Positions 1 through 8,416 are shown, counted from the first letter of the stretch. The stretch is 13,874 nucleotides of DNA from Pseudomonadota bacterium (GCA_021793875.1 JAJYRX010000015.1:1-13874), one strand, 5' to 3'. Notes: a model not told the origin generated them from the letters alone. Program-made: numbers and translations.

Positions 1-384
1 CTCTCTACGCTTACGTTGCAGGTCTGAATCAAGATCTGCTAGTTGCCGTTGACGCGTTATTCTTTCCGATTCAGAAAGTACAGGTGCATCTTTATCAAAT
101 TTCTGAATCTGGTTATGAAGATTACGCGCAAGGTTTTCTAGTTCGTCATCACGTTTTTTGAACTCAGACTCAATTTTAGCTTGTGCAGCCTGCGCTGGTT
201 TTGAGTCTCGTAGGATACGTTCCGTATTAACAAAACCAATTTTGGCGCCTTGCTGTGCCTTCACTGGCGTTATCATGGCTAACAAACTGAATATTGTTAA
301 AAATGCGGCTATTACCAGTGCATTGCTACGTTTAGCAGCTTGTTGGTTAAAAAAAGAAATACGGTGTTCAATATTAGACATCAT
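1..384 (-). CDS. skp: Periplasmic chaperone Skp/OmpH (C-terminus missing, cut by window edge)
   Basis: Skp is a trimeric periplasmic chaperone that holds unfolded outer-membrane proteins on their way to the BAM complex. The first 128 codons are present. The mature part begins KIGFVNTERILRDSKPAQ, the typical start of the Skp/OmpH domain, and continues into a charged, Glu/Lys/Arg-rich helix (about residues 65-128) that forms the start of the coiled-coil tentacle. Residues 22-43 make a hydrophobic signal-peptide core ending PVKA before QQGAK. The stretch before that core is long for Skp (about 21 residues). Two adjacent ATG codons (384 and 381) are available; AAGGT at 394-398 lies 9 nt before the first, which I chose. 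It follows bamA by 57 nt on the same strand, the usual order. The gene continues past position 1. Confidence 0.93.
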   Translation of the reverse strand, partial: MMSNIEHRISFFNQQAAKRSNALVIAAFLTIFSLLAMITPVKAQQGAKIGFVNTERILRDSKPAQAAQAKIESEFKKRDDELENLARNLHNQIQKFDKDAPVLSESERITRQRQLADLDSDLQRKRRE

Positions 385-441
385 TTAAAATCTACCTTGC
401 GAATAAGCAGCTACTTTGAAGTAGTTCATATTAGACAACAA

Positions 442-2781
442 TTAAAAACTTGTGCCAATCTGGAACTGAAATGATTGTTTGTCATCGCCCTTTTTGGCAT
501 TAAGAGGTCTACCCCAGGATATTTCAAGTGGCCCCATAGGCGATTGCCATGATAAACCAAGACCTGCGGAGTATCTCCAGCCACATGGGTCTTCTACTCT
601 ATTATTTTTACCACGTGCACATGCTAGACCGCCAGAGTTAGATACCTTGCCAGCATCGGCAAATGCAAACCATCGTAAAGTACGGTCACGAGATGCACCT
701 GGGAACGGTAAATATAGCTGTACGTTTGCAACAACACGACGTGAGCCTCCTAGATAAGTGTCGGTTTTCACATCACGTGGCCCAAGTGAACTCCCTTCGT
801 ACCCTCGTACTGATCCTATACCACCTGCATATAGGTTTTTAATAACTGGGAACGACTTTCCACCCATAGCTTTACCCCAGTCTGCCATAGCGTTAAACGC
901 CAGCGTATATGACCTACCTAGAGGTAGATAATATTGCTGCTGAGCGCTAAACATATAATAGCGTAAATCTAAAGTGGAAAAGTCGGCAGACACCTTTGTG
1001 TAGCTACCCTTTGTGGGGGCTAACGCACTATCGCGAGTGTCTTTAGACCAGCCCACATTGAATATTGCGGCATTGGTATTTCGCCCATACTCATCTATGA
1101 AATCTTGGTAGGCTTGTGGTGTATCCCAACCAAGTTTGGTTAATCGGTTTTGCTCAAGGTTAACACCCATGAAAATTCTGTCATGCTCTGATATAGGTAC
1201 GCCGAAATTTAAGCCTGCACCCATTGTAGTGACTTCATAATCACCTTCAGACGACCCTAATCTATATGGGCGTGTACGTCTGTAAAACAATGATGTTGTT
1301 TTACTAATACCATCTTTTGTCCAGTATGGGTTGGTATGTGCTACTACAGCGGTACGATCTGTTTTGCTAGTGTTAACCTGTAAAGAGAGTGAGTTACCAC
1401 TACCAAAAATATTGTCCTGACTAATACCAGCAGAAAGCATTACCTTGTCAGTGGTTCCATACCCAACACCAAGATTAAGCATGCCGGTGGGCTTCTCTTT
1501 AACATCTATGTTTACATCAATTTGGTCTGGTGATCCGGGTACTGGTACAGTGTCAATGTCTATATCTGTAAAGTATCCGAGCCTATCAACGCGGTCTCTA
1601 GATGCTTTGAGCGCGCTTCCCTCGTACCACGCTGCTTCTTGTTGGCGCAGTTCTCTTCTAATAACGACGTCTCTTGTTCTGGTATTACCGCCAATTTGTA
1701 TACGACGAACATATACCCTTCTGCCCGGATCTACGTAGAAGGTTAAATCGGTCTCATGTGTTTCGCGGTTTAGCTCGGGGTTAGGGTTTACGTTTGCAAA
1801 TGCGTACCCAAGATCACCCAAGTACTCTGTAATGGCTTTGGCAGTTTCGTTTGTTTTGGCTGCTGAAAAGGTTTCACCAGCATTTACCTTAACCATTTCT
1901 TGTAGTTTTTCGTCTAGGCCAAGAAGGTTGCCAGCCAGACGCACGTCTGTAACGGTGTAGGGCTTACCCTCATGTATTGTAATTGTTATAAATATTTTAT
2001 CTCTTTCAGGTGAAATGGTTACTTGTGGAGGCTCAGATGAAAACTCCAGATACCCACGATCGAGATAGAAGGAACGTATACGCTCTAGGTCACCCTCAAG
2101 TTTTTCACGTGAGTAGCGATCTGACTTTGTATACCAGGTCATCATTCCGGAAGTTGTAAGCTCTAGCTCATCAAGAATTCTACTTTCAGAAAAATCTTCT
2201 GCACCAACAATTTTGATCTCAGCAATTTTTGATACGGAGCCTTCTATGATGTCAAAGCTGACACCAACTCGGTTTCTTGGCAAAGGAGTGATAATAGGGT
2301 TTATTTCAACGCCGTATTTGCCTTTGGATAAATATTGCTGCTGTAGTTCAAATTCAGCACGCTCAAGCATTGCTTTATCAAAAACACGGCCTTGTCCAAA
2401 ACCCACATCGGCTAGTGCTTTGGTTATATCTTTTGCATTGAATTCGCGCATGCCATTAAATGTAACCGAAGCAATTGTAGGACGCTCATTAACGGCAACC
2501 ACCAATACATCATTGTCCGTTCTAATATTGACGTCACTAAAAAAGCCCGTTGCGTACAATTGCTGTATTGCTTGAGCGGCCTGTTCTTGTGTGAACTCTT
2601 GACCAACTTTTACGGGTAGATAAGTAAAGACTGCGCCTGCATCTACGCGTTGAATACCTTCTACTTGTATGTCTTTAACTATAAAGGGCTCAAATGCGAA
2701 AGCTAGAGATGGAGAAATAAGCGCTGCTAAAGCAAGTTTTGCGGCATGCTTGTTCAAACTAAATTTCCGAATGATTGACAT
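442..2781 (-). CDS. bamA: Outer membrane protein assembly factor BamA
   Basis: BamA is the essential Omp85-family beta-barrel that folds and inserts outer-membrane proteins. The 779-residue length is normal. A signal peptide occupies about residues 1-29 (cleavage near AFA/FEPF). Five POTRA domains follow at about 32-99, 100-180, 183-272, 275-353 and 356-430, and the barrel runs from about 432 to the end. The strongest marks are the loop-6 motif VRGY at 658-661 (VRGF in E. coli) followed by SLGPRD, and the terminal phenylalanine of IGTSF, the usual last residue of outer-membrane barrels. Cys721 and Cys733 sit in a late loop and could form a disulfide. The ATG at 2781 has AAGGA (2791-2795) 9 nt upstream. 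It lies 54 nt after rseP and 57 nt before skp, so the three envelope genes are probably co-transcribed. Confidence 0.98.
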   Translation of the reverse strand: MSIIRKFSLNKHAAKLALAALISPSLAFAFEPFIVKDIQVEGIQRVDAGAVFTYLPVKVGQEFTQEQAAQAIQQLYATGFFSDVNIRTDNDVLVVAVNERPTIASVTFNGMREFNAKDITKALADVGFGQGRVFDKAMLERAEFELQQQYLSKGKYGVEINPIITPLPRNRVGVSFDIIEGSVSKIAEIKIVGAEDFSESRILDELELTTSGMMTWYTKSDRYSREKLEGDLERIRSFYLDRGYLEFSSEPPQVTISPERDKIFITITIHEGKPYTVTDVRLAGNLLGLDEKLQEMVKVNAGETFSAAKTNETAKAITEYLGDLGYAFANVNPNPELNRETHETDLTFYVDPGRRVYVRRIQIGGNTRTRDVVIRRELRQQEAAWYEGSALKASRDRVDRLGYFTDIDIDTVPVPGSPDQIDVNIDVKEKPTGMLNLGVGYGTTDKVMLSAGISQDNIFGSGNSLSLQVNTSKTDRTAVVAHTNPYWTKDGISKTTSLFYRRTRPYRLGSSEGDYEVTTMGAGLNFGVPISEHDRIFMGVNLEQNRLTKLGWDTPQAYQDFIDEYGRNTNAAIFNVGWSKDTRDSALAPTKGSYTKVSADFSTLDLRYYMFSAQQQYYLPLGRSYTLAFNAMADWGKAMGGKSFPVIKNLYAGGIGSVRGYEGSSLGPRDVKTDTYLGGSRRVVANVQLYLPFPGASRDRTLRWFAFADAGKVSNSGGLACARGKNNRVEDPCGWRYSAGLGLSWQSPMGPLEISWGRPLNAKKGDDKQSFQFQIGTSF

Positions 2782-2835
2782 TCTGGTGAGTCCTTGCGCA
2801 ATGAAATTGGTTATGAATTGTACGGTAGTTTAGTC

Positions 2836-4164
2836 TTATGTGAAAAGACGGGTTAAATCATTAAACAATGCCAGTATCATTAATGTGCCTAATAAAGCTA
2901 AACCTATTCTGTGGCTTTGCTCTATAAACGAATCTGATAGAGGCTTTTTTCTTATGGCTTCGATTGCGTATAAAAATAGGTGTCCTCCATCTAGCATAGG
3001 CACAGGCAGTAAATTTAACACGCCTATGCTAATGCTGATGAGTGCTAAAAACCCTATATACGATACCAGCCCAGCACTCGCGGTACGACCAGCATAATCG
3101 TCAATAGTAACAGGCCCGCTTATATTACGCACCGATACCTTGCCCGTAACCATACGACCTAGCATTTTAAGTGATAACCAGGCTGTAGAAACGGTTTTTT
3201 CTATACTAATTAATGCGCTATCAAATAGTCCGTGGCGTATTAACACCATGGGCATTTCTGTTGAAAGTATTGCACCTATTTGGCCTTTGCTATTACCCCT
3301 ATCGTCTATATTTGCTCTTGGAGTTATGGCTATTTTTAATAAAGAGTCATTTCGTAGGACTTCCAAGATAATAGGCTTGTCTACGTTTAAGCTTATTTCA
3401 TGAATTAGTTCAGTGGCTGTGTCTATCTCTGAATCATTTATTGCCTGCACTATATCGCCAGGTAACAACCCTGCCTGTTGTGCTGGGCTATCAGCCATAG
3501 TTTCCTTAATTGTGGGTTTGGGCACTGCGATGGTGAGTCCATTCAGCATTAATGGGTCTGGACCGTCAGGTTCAACATCTAGTTCAGGTAAATAAAGTTG
3601 ATACTCCCTATTACTTGAATCTGATTTGGTAGTTAAGTTAACCACCCCGCCAGTTGTCGTTTTATCCAGGAGCATCCAGCGAAACTGAGTCCAGGATTGT
3701 ATCGGCTTACCGTCAACAGAGGTAACGGTTTCATTACCTGAAATTCCAGCTTCTTGTGCGGGGGTGCCTACCTCCGGTTTTGCAAGAATAGCTTCGGGCT
3801 CATATGTGCCCCATAAACTTAGCCCCATATACAGCAATATAGCTAATATAAAATTAGCCAGCGGACCAGCAGCTACAATTACACTGCGCTGCCATAGGGG
3901 TTTGTTAGCAAAGGATGTAGCAGTGTTTGCATCAATATTATTGAGGCCTTGCCCTTGCATTTTCACGTATCCACCTAGGGGAATTGCAGATAACGCCCAT
4001 TCAGTTCCATTTTTGTCATTACGCTTAAGAATTATTCGCCCAAACCCTATGGAAAACCGCTCTACATGCACACCAAATTTGCGTGCCGCGTAATAATGAC
4101 CAAACTCATGAAAAGTAATGATAAGGCCAAGAGCTATAACAAAAGCAAATATGGTATTAAGCAT
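2836..4164 (-). CDS. rseP: Site-2 intramembrane zinc metalloprotease RseP
   Basis: RseP (EcfE/YaeL) is an inner-membrane site-2 protease; in well-studied relatives it makes the second cut in anti-sigma-E and removes signal-peptide remnants. From the chosen start the protein has 442 residues. The zinc motif HEFGH is at 19-23 in the first membrane segment, and the second catalytic motif is PMLDGGH with Asp392. Two PDZ domains lie at about 115-195 and 208-285, and further membrane segments near 96-118, 365-390 and 420-436. The open frame extends four codons upstream to a TTG at 4176 that overlaps the dxr stop (TTGA). I prefer the ATG at 4164 because the family typically begins MLxTxxAF just before HExxH. 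Neither start has a clear Shine-Dalgarno, so coupling to dxr translation is likely. Confidence 0.95.
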   Translation of the reverse strand: MLNTIFAFVIALGLIITFHEFGHYYAARKFGVHVERFSIGFGRIILKRNDKNGTEWALSAIPLGGYVKMQGQGLNNIDANTATSFANKPLWQRSVIVAAGPLANFILAILLYMGLSLWGTYEPEAILAKPEVGTPAQEAGISGNETVTSVDGKPIQSWTQFRWMLLDKTTTGGVVNLTTKSDSSNREYQLYLPELDVEPDGPDPLMLNGLTIAVPKPTIKETMADSPAQQAGLLPGDIVQAINDSEIDTATELIHEISLNVDKPIILEVLRNDSLLKIAITPRANIDDRGNSKGQIGAILSTEMPMVLIRHGLFDSALISIEKTVSTAWLSLKMLGRMVTGKVSVRNISGPVTIDDYAGRTASAGLVSYIGFLALISISIGVLNLLPVPMLDGGHLFLYAIEAIRKKPLSDSFIEQSHRIGLALLGTLMILALFNDLTRLFT

Positions 4165-4172
4165 TTGGTGTG

Positions 4173-5384
4173 TCAATTTGAATAACAGCTTGTACTAAAT
4201 TCAGTAGCTAGCCTACGTGCCATATCATCAAGATGAAGAATGTCGTGCAGTGTGTTTAATGAGACATTATTGCGCGAACAAACCGCGTTAATAGTGTCCT
4301 CTATTAATGAGGATATATCTGTAAACTTTATCTCGTTATGCAAAAATTTGTGTACGGCAATCTCATTTGCCGCATTTAGAGCAATGCATGCCCATTGCCC
4401 TTCTTTCAAGGCTTTGAATGAAAGGTCAAGACACGGAAAACGATTTATATCAGGGTCATGGAACTCCAATGCCGATAGCTGTGTGATATCCATTAGACCA
4501 ACCCCACTTTTTATTCTGCTAGGGTATCCAAGCCCATAGGCAATAGGAGTACGCATATCAGGCTGTCCTAGTTGAGCCAGAATTGAGCCATCATCATACT
4601 CAACCATTGAATGGACCACACTTTGGGGATGTATAACAACACTTATTTTCTCTGTGGGCATAGCAAATAGCCAATGAGCCTCAATAACCTCTAGCCCCTT
4701 ATTGATCATTGTTGCTGAGTCAACAGATATTTTTTTACCCATTTCCCAGTTCGGGTGCGCACATGCTTGGTCTGGGGTAACAAGGTTTAAATCATCTATA
4801 GGGGTTTTTAAAAATGGACCGCCAGAAGCAGTTAATAATAGTCTACGTATACCATTAGCAGGGACACTTGGAGCTGAAGATTTATACCTGTCTGGCATAC
4901 ATTGGAAAATTGCGTTGTGCTCACTGTCAATTGGTAAAAGCTCTGCTTTATTTTTTCTCACCGCCTGCATGAAAATTGCTCCGGCTGCCACCAAAGCCTC
5001 TTTATTTGCTAATAAGACTCTTTTCCCTGCTTCAACAGCGGCTAAGGTCGCTGGTAATCCTGCAGCTCCAACTATGGCAGCCATTACGGTAGTTACTTCT
5101 GGCTCAGCAACTGTATCACATAAGGATTGTGCTCCTACCCTTACTTCAGGCATAGGCGTATTAGAGTTGTTCCATGATTCTATAAATCGTTGCCTTGCCA
5201 TATCGTTTGGTACGACAACGACCCTAGGTTTATATTTCATGGATTGCTGTGCTAAATCTTGCATGCGACTATAAGCGCTTAGTGCATAAACAGAAATAGA
5301 GTCGTTATGTAGATCTACAACGTCTAGTGTACTTTTACCTATAGAACCAGTAGAGCCCAGAATTACAAGGGATTGTTTATTCAT
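4173..5384 (-). CDS. dxr: 1-deoxy-D-xylulose 5-phosphate reductoisomerase
   Basis: Dxr (IspC) converts DXP to 2-C-methyl-D-erythritol 4-phosphate using NADPH, the committed step of the MEP isoprenoid pathway and the target of fosmidomycin. The 403 residues match the family length. Visible motifs are the NADPH-binding loop GSTGSIG at 10-16, LLANKEALV at 124-132, the metal-binding PIDSEHNAIFQ with Asp153 and Glu155, the substrate loop SGGPF at 187-191, NKGLEVIEAH with metal ligand Glu232, and IHPQSVVHSM at 251-260. Its ATG overlaps the cdsA stop by 4 nt (ATGA), a classic translational-coupling junction, and its own stop overlaps a possible TTG start of rseP. Its position after cdsA differs from E. 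coli, where dxr lies between frr and uppS. Its product ultimately feeds UppS, encoded in the same cluster. Confidence 0.98.
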   Translation of the reverse strand: MNKQSLVILGSTGSIGKSTLDVVDLHNDSISVYALSAYSRMQDLAQQSMKYKPRVVVVPNDMARQRFIESWNNSNTPMPEVRVGAQSLCDTVAEPEVTTVMAAIVGAAGLPATLAAVEAGKRVLLANKEALVAAGAIFMQAVRKNKAELLPIDSEHNAIFQCMPDRYKSSAPSVPANGIRRLLLTASGGPFLKTPIDDLNLVTPDQACAHPNWEMGKKISVDSATMINKGLEVIEAHWLFAMPTEKISVVIHPQSVVHSMVEYDDGSILAQLGQPDMRTPIAYGLGYPSRIKSGVGLMDITQLSALEFHDPDINRFPCLDLSFKALKEGQWACIALNAANEIAVHKFLHNEIKFTDISSLIEDTINAVCSRNNVSLNTLHDILHLDDMARRLATEFSTSCYSN

Positions 5385-6238
5385 GCTGCACCTATAATCA
5401 CAAAAGCTAACGGCGCTACCGGCAGCAAAGCATCTATGCGATCAAATATACCACCGTGACCAGGTAAAAGATTACTAGAGTCCTTAAGCCCTGCTCTTCT
5501 TTTTAATATTGATTCAAACAGATCACCAGTTATTGATATGCAAGCTAGTAAGGCGGATATTAACAACATGGCGATAAAGCCCCAGCGCATGTCTAAATAG
5601 TAGGCAAAAGAGTTGGGCATTGATGAACTTAAGGCCATCCATAGCATTGCACCTGCTATACCACCTAATGCGCCCTCTATAGTTTTTCCAGGACTAACCG
5701 CAGGTGCAAGCTTGTGCTTGCCAAGAAGTCTGCCGACTATGTAGGCTGCGGTGTCAGCTATCCATATTAAGGCCATAAGACTTATAAGGAAAAAAGCTCC
5801 AAAGCTGACAAACATAATTGCTAGGCTATACCACAATGCAATTACTGCAGCAATTGCAAATATTTTCTGAATTGATTTTGGGGCAAGCTCATTTTTAGTT
5901 ACTCTGCATATACTTAAGCTAGGCACAATAATCCACATGATTGCTATTACAGGTATGCTAGCTTGTATGACATTTATGAAGCTTATTCCCAGCTGACTGC
6001 CAGAAGAAGATAATATTTGTGTTGCAAGTATGAATAAGACTAAGGATGTTAATAGCGCAATAATTATATTGAGCAACTTATGCTTACCATTGTTGCACAC
6101 CATTCGCAGCCACTCCCATAAGGTTAGAGCAGCCATTACATTTAGCAAAGCAAGTAAAGGCCATTCCGAGGAAGAGCTTAGGCAGACTGAAAGAATCGCC
6201 AGCAGAACTACTGCGGTTAATATTCTTGGCAATAACAT
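5381..6238 (-). CDS. cdsA: Phosphatidate cytidylyltransferase (CDP-diglyceride synthase)
   Basis: CdsA makes CDP-diacylglycerol from phosphatidic acid and CTP in the inner membrane, the precursor of all the cell's phospholipids. The 285-residue protein is mostly hydrophobic, with about seven or eight membrane segments. Residues 243-269 match the full CDP-diglyceride synthase signature: SxxKR, then KD, then LPGHGG, then DRxD. The preceding conserved block, ADTAAYxxGRxxGKHKLxPxxSPGKTxEG, is also complete. The ATG at 6238 lies 9 nt after the uppS stop. No good Shine-Dalgarno is visible, which fits translation coupled to uppS. The stop overlaps the dxr ATG by 4 nt. Confidence 0.97.
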   Translation of the reverse strand: MLLPRILTAVVLLAILSVCLSSSSEWPLLALLNVMAALTLWEWLRMVCNNGKHKLLNIIIALLTSLVLFILATQILSSSGSQLGISFINVIQASIPVIAIMWIIVPSLSICRVTKNELAPKSIQKIFAIAAVIALWYSLAIMFVSFGAFFLISLMALIWIADTAAYIVGRLLGKHKLAPAVSPGKTIEGALGGIAGAMLWMALSSSMPNSFAYYLDMRWGFIAMLLISALLACISITGDLFESILKRRAGLKDSSNLLPGHGGIFDRIDALLPVAPLAFVIIGAA

Positions 6239-6247
6239 AGGCAGAAA

Positions 6248-7006
6248 TCAGCTATTTGTGAGCTGCTCACTTGTACGTCCAAAGCGGCGCTCTCGGGTAC
6301 TGAACCAACTGAAGGCCTGATCTAACTGTTTGGTACCAAAATCGGGCCAGTAGTCATCAAAAAATATTAATTCAGTATAGGCCAGTTGCCATATTAAAAA
6401 GTTGGATATGCGTTGCTCCCCACCTGTGCGTATAAATAAATCTGGCTCAGGGGCAAATGCCATGGATAGGTAAGGAGATAAAATTGTTTCGTTGAGTTGT
6501 TCTGGATTACTTGCCAGCTCGGGATGATTTATTAGCGCCTTTTGCATAGCTTGAAGTATATCCCAACGACCACCATAATTCGCAGCTATGGTTAAGTGCA
6601 TTTCATTGTTATGTTTAGTGCTCTCGTGAGCTTCTAATATGAGGGACTGAAGTCTTGGCTCAAACGCAGAAATATCGCCTATTACTCTAAGCCTAACGCC
6701 CTGATCTTTTAGCTTACCAACCTGCTTTTCTAGCGTTTGCATAAATAAGCGCATAAGCATATTGACCTCATCAGCAGGACGTCGCCAGTTCTCTGAACTA
6801 AACGCAAAAAGCGTTAAATATTTAACCCCACGCTTACCACACTCCTCAACTACTCTACGAACAGCTTGTACCCCACGTACGTGTCCAGCGGTGCGGGGTA
6901 GATATCGTTTGGTGGCCCATCTGCCGTTGCCATCCATAATGATGGCAAGATGTTTGGGAACACTACCATGTTCTGGAATGGATAAGGTCGAGCTGCCTGG
7001 CGTCAT
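6248..7006 (-). CDS. uppS: Di-trans,poly-cis-undecaprenyl diphosphate synthase
   Basis: UppS (IspU) is the cytosolic cis-prenyltransferase that adds isopentenyl diphosphate units to farnesyl diphosphate to give the C55 lipid carrier for peptidoglycan and O-antigen. The 252 residues match the family. Motifs include HLAIIMDGNGRWA at 19-31 with catalytic Asp25, GHxxG at 41-45, LTLFAFSSENWRRP at 64-77, and the C-terminal block IRTGGEQRISNFLIWQLAY at 192-210 with the diphosphate-binding arginines 193 and 199. The ATG at 7006 lies 23 nt after the frr stop with only a weak ribosome-binding site. Eleven to twelve poorly conserved residues precede the family core, so a slightly later start is possible, but no in-frame candidate is better placed. 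Confidence 0.97.
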   Translation of the reverse strand: MTPGSSTLSIPEHGSVPKHLAIIMDGNGRWATKRYLPRTAGHVRGVQAVRRVVEECGKRGVKYLTLFAFSSENWRRPADEVNMLMRLFMQTLEKQVGKLKDQGVRLRVIGDISAFEPRLQSLILEAHESTKHNNEMHLTIAANYGGRWDILQAMQKALINHPELASNPEQLNETILSPYLSMAFAPEPDLFIRTGGEQRISNFLIWQLAYTELIFFDDYWPDFGTKQLDQAFSWFSTRERRFGRTSEQLTNS

Positions 7007-7029
7007 TAACTGTGTGCTTATAAAGGCGC

Positions 7030-7590
7030 CTAAACGGTCATTACTTCAGCTTCTTTCTGTGCAACGAGATCATCTATTTTCGAAACAAATTTGTCTGTAA
7101 GTTTCTGCACCTCGTCTTGCGCACGACGCTCGTCATCTTCCGATATTTCTTTATCTTTTACCAGCTTTTTTAGTGCTTCATTAGCATCACGTCGATGATT
7201 ACGTACCGATACCTTTGCATCTTCACCTTCTGCTCTTACAAGTTTTGTAAGATCTTTACGACGTTCCTCTGTTAGCGCCGGCATAGGTACACGTATGTTT
7301 TCTCCCATTAGTATAGGGTTTAAGCCAAGGTCGGATTCTCGGATGGCTTTATCCACAACAGTAGCCATGGGTTTTTCCCATACCTGTACGCTAAGAGTAC
7401 GGGCATCTACGACTGTTATATTAGCAACTTGGCTTACAGGCACCATAGAGCCGTAATATTCCACTTGAACATGATCAAGAATTCCAGCGTGAGCCCTACC
7501 GGTGCGTATTTTTGCAAGCCCTACTTCTAGTGCTTCTATTGCTCGCTGCATACGTGTCTGGGCATTCTTGCTAATATCAGACAGGCTCAT
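7030..7590 (-). CDS. frr: Ribosome recycling factor
   Basis: RRF, together with EF-G, splits the post-termination ribosome complex so subunits can be reused. The chosen ATG at 7590 gives 186 residues, essentially the invariant family length of about 185. The open frame runs five codons further to a TTG at 7605, but that TTG is immediately followed by the strong Shine-Dalgarno AAGGAG (7596-7601), 5 nt before the ATG, so the longer form is rejected. Family blocks are GLAKIRTGRAHAGILD near residues 24-39, VEYYGSMVPVSQVANI near 43-58, and the long charged C-terminal helix RNHRRDANEALKK near 131-143. It lies 17 nt after pyrH and ahead of uppS. Confidence 0.98.
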   Translation of the reverse strand: MSLSDISKNAQTRMQRAIEALEVGLAKIRTGRAHAGILDHVQVEYYGSMVPVSQVANITVVDARTLSVQVWEKPMATVVDKAIRESDLGLNPILMGENIRVPMPALTEERRKDLTKLVRAEGEDAKVSVRNHRRDANEALKKLVKDKEISEDDERRAQDEVQKLTDKFVSKIDDLVAQKEAEVMTV

Positions 7591-7595
7591 AATTA

Positions 7596-7601
7596 CTCCT
7601 T
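7596..7601 (-). promoter_or_regulatory. Ribosome-binding site of frr
   Basis: AAGGAG on the minus strand sits 5 nt before the ATG at 7590. It is the strongest Shine-Dalgarno in the window, and it decides the frr start against the in-frame TTG at 7605. Confidence 0.9.
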
Positions 7602-7607
7602 GCAAAA

Positions 7608-8324
7608 TTAAACATGTACCAAAGTGCCTTCATCGTCACCGCTCAAAGCGCGCGAAAGAGCACCAGGTTTGTTAATAGAAAATACCTTTATGGGCAATTT
7701 TTGATCACGACACAAGGCGAATGCGGTAGCATCCATAACCTCAAGACGCCTAACCATAGCCTCATCAAAGCTTACGCGGGAATATTTTGTTGCGTTAGGG
7801 TCTTTGTTTGGATCTGCGCTATAAATACCATCAACCTTAGTCGCTTTGAGCACCATTTCTGCACCTATTTCTGCTCCTCTTAGAGCTGCAGCTGTATCAG
7901 TTGTGAAAAATGGGTTGCCGGTTCCAGCAGCGAACACTACTACCTTACCTTCCTCAAGGTATCGTAAGGCTTTGGGTCGAATATAGGGCTCGACTACTTG
8001 ATCTATGTTGAGAGCGGATTGTACACGGGTGTCAATGCCTTGGTTTTTCAAGGCATCTTGAAGAGCTAAGGAGTTCATTACAGTAGCCATCATACCCATG
8101 TAGTCAGCTGTAGCCCTATCCATACCTTGCGCACCAGCCGCCACACCTCTAAAAATATTTCCGCCACCTATTACAATAGCTAGTTCTACTCCGATATTGA
8201 CTACCTCTGCAATTTCTTCGGTCATGCGCAGAATTGTATTGCGATTTATTCCAAAAGAATCGTCCCCCATAAGGGCTTCACCAGATAGTTTTAGGAGAAC
8301 ACGCTTGTATGGGGGCTTAGACAT
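7608..8324 (-). CDS. pyrH: Uridylate kinase (UMP kinase)
   Basis: PyrH phosphorylates UMP to UDP with ATP, the first dedicated step from UMP to UTP and CTP. It is the bacterial hexameric enzyme of the amino-acid-kinase fold. The 238 residues match the family. Motifs are LLKLSGEAL at 10-18, the glycine loop IGGGNIFRG at 52-60, AALNID-type VQSALNIDQVVEPY at 101-114, GTGNPFFTTDTAAALR at 134-149, and KATKVDGIYSADP at 160-172. The ATG at 8324 is preceded only by a weak GTGGAAA sequence. It is separated from tsf by 92 nt containing a strong hairpin and is followed 17 nt later by frr. Confidence 0.98.
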   Translation of the reverse strand: MSKPPYKRVLLKLSGEALMGDDSFGINRNTILRMTEEIAEVVNIGVELAIVIGGGNIFRGVAAGAQGMDRATADYMGMMATVMNSLALQDALKNQGIDTRVQSALNIDQVVEPYIRPKALRYLEEGKVVVFAAGTGNPFFTTDTAAALRGAEIGAEMVLKATKVDGIYSADPNKDPNATKYSRVSFDEAMVRRLEVMDATAFALCRDQKLPIKVFSINKPGALSRALSGDDEGTLVHV

Positions 8325-8371
8325 TTTATATTTCCACTGTAATTAAAAGGCCTTGGTGTATATGATGGTTC

Positions 8372-8399
8372 TGGTGTGGCAGTATATTCTGCCACACCA
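8372..8399 (-). terminator. Hairpin in the tsf-pyrH gap, possible attenuator or mRNA end
   Basis: A perfect 11-bp inverted repeat has arms at 8372-8382 and 8389-8399 with a 6-nt loop. It begins 17 nt after the tsf stop. On the operon strand no run of T follows it, so it is not a standard intrinsic terminator. On the opposite strand it is followed by TTTT. It could be a weak attenuator, an RNA-processing site or a 3'-end stabiliser that lowers pyrH-frr expression relative to rpsB-tsf. The hairpin is seen; its function is inference. Confidence 0.5.
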
Positions 8400-8416
8400 T
8401 TTTATGCAGCAATAAT

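Noticed and set aside
411..424. CTACTT-TG-AAGTAG inverted repeat between bamA and skp as a terminator
   Set aside because: The stem is only 6 bp (5 with a realistic loop) and no T-run follows on the operon strand. It is likely chance, and skp is expected to be co-transcribed.
4702..5274. 190-codon open frame on the plus strand
   Set aside because: It lies entirely antisense to dxr, whose motifs are complete and in frame. No ribosome-binding site or family similarity supports it.
7591..7605. TTG start adding five residues to frr
   Set aside because: The extension overlaps the AAGGAG Shine-Dalgarno of the ATG at 7590, and RRF length is then normal at 186.
8347..8354. AAGGCCTT followed by T residues before pyrH as an intrinsic terminator
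   Set aside because: An 8-nt palindrome cannot form a useful RNA hairpin, and the T-run is too short.
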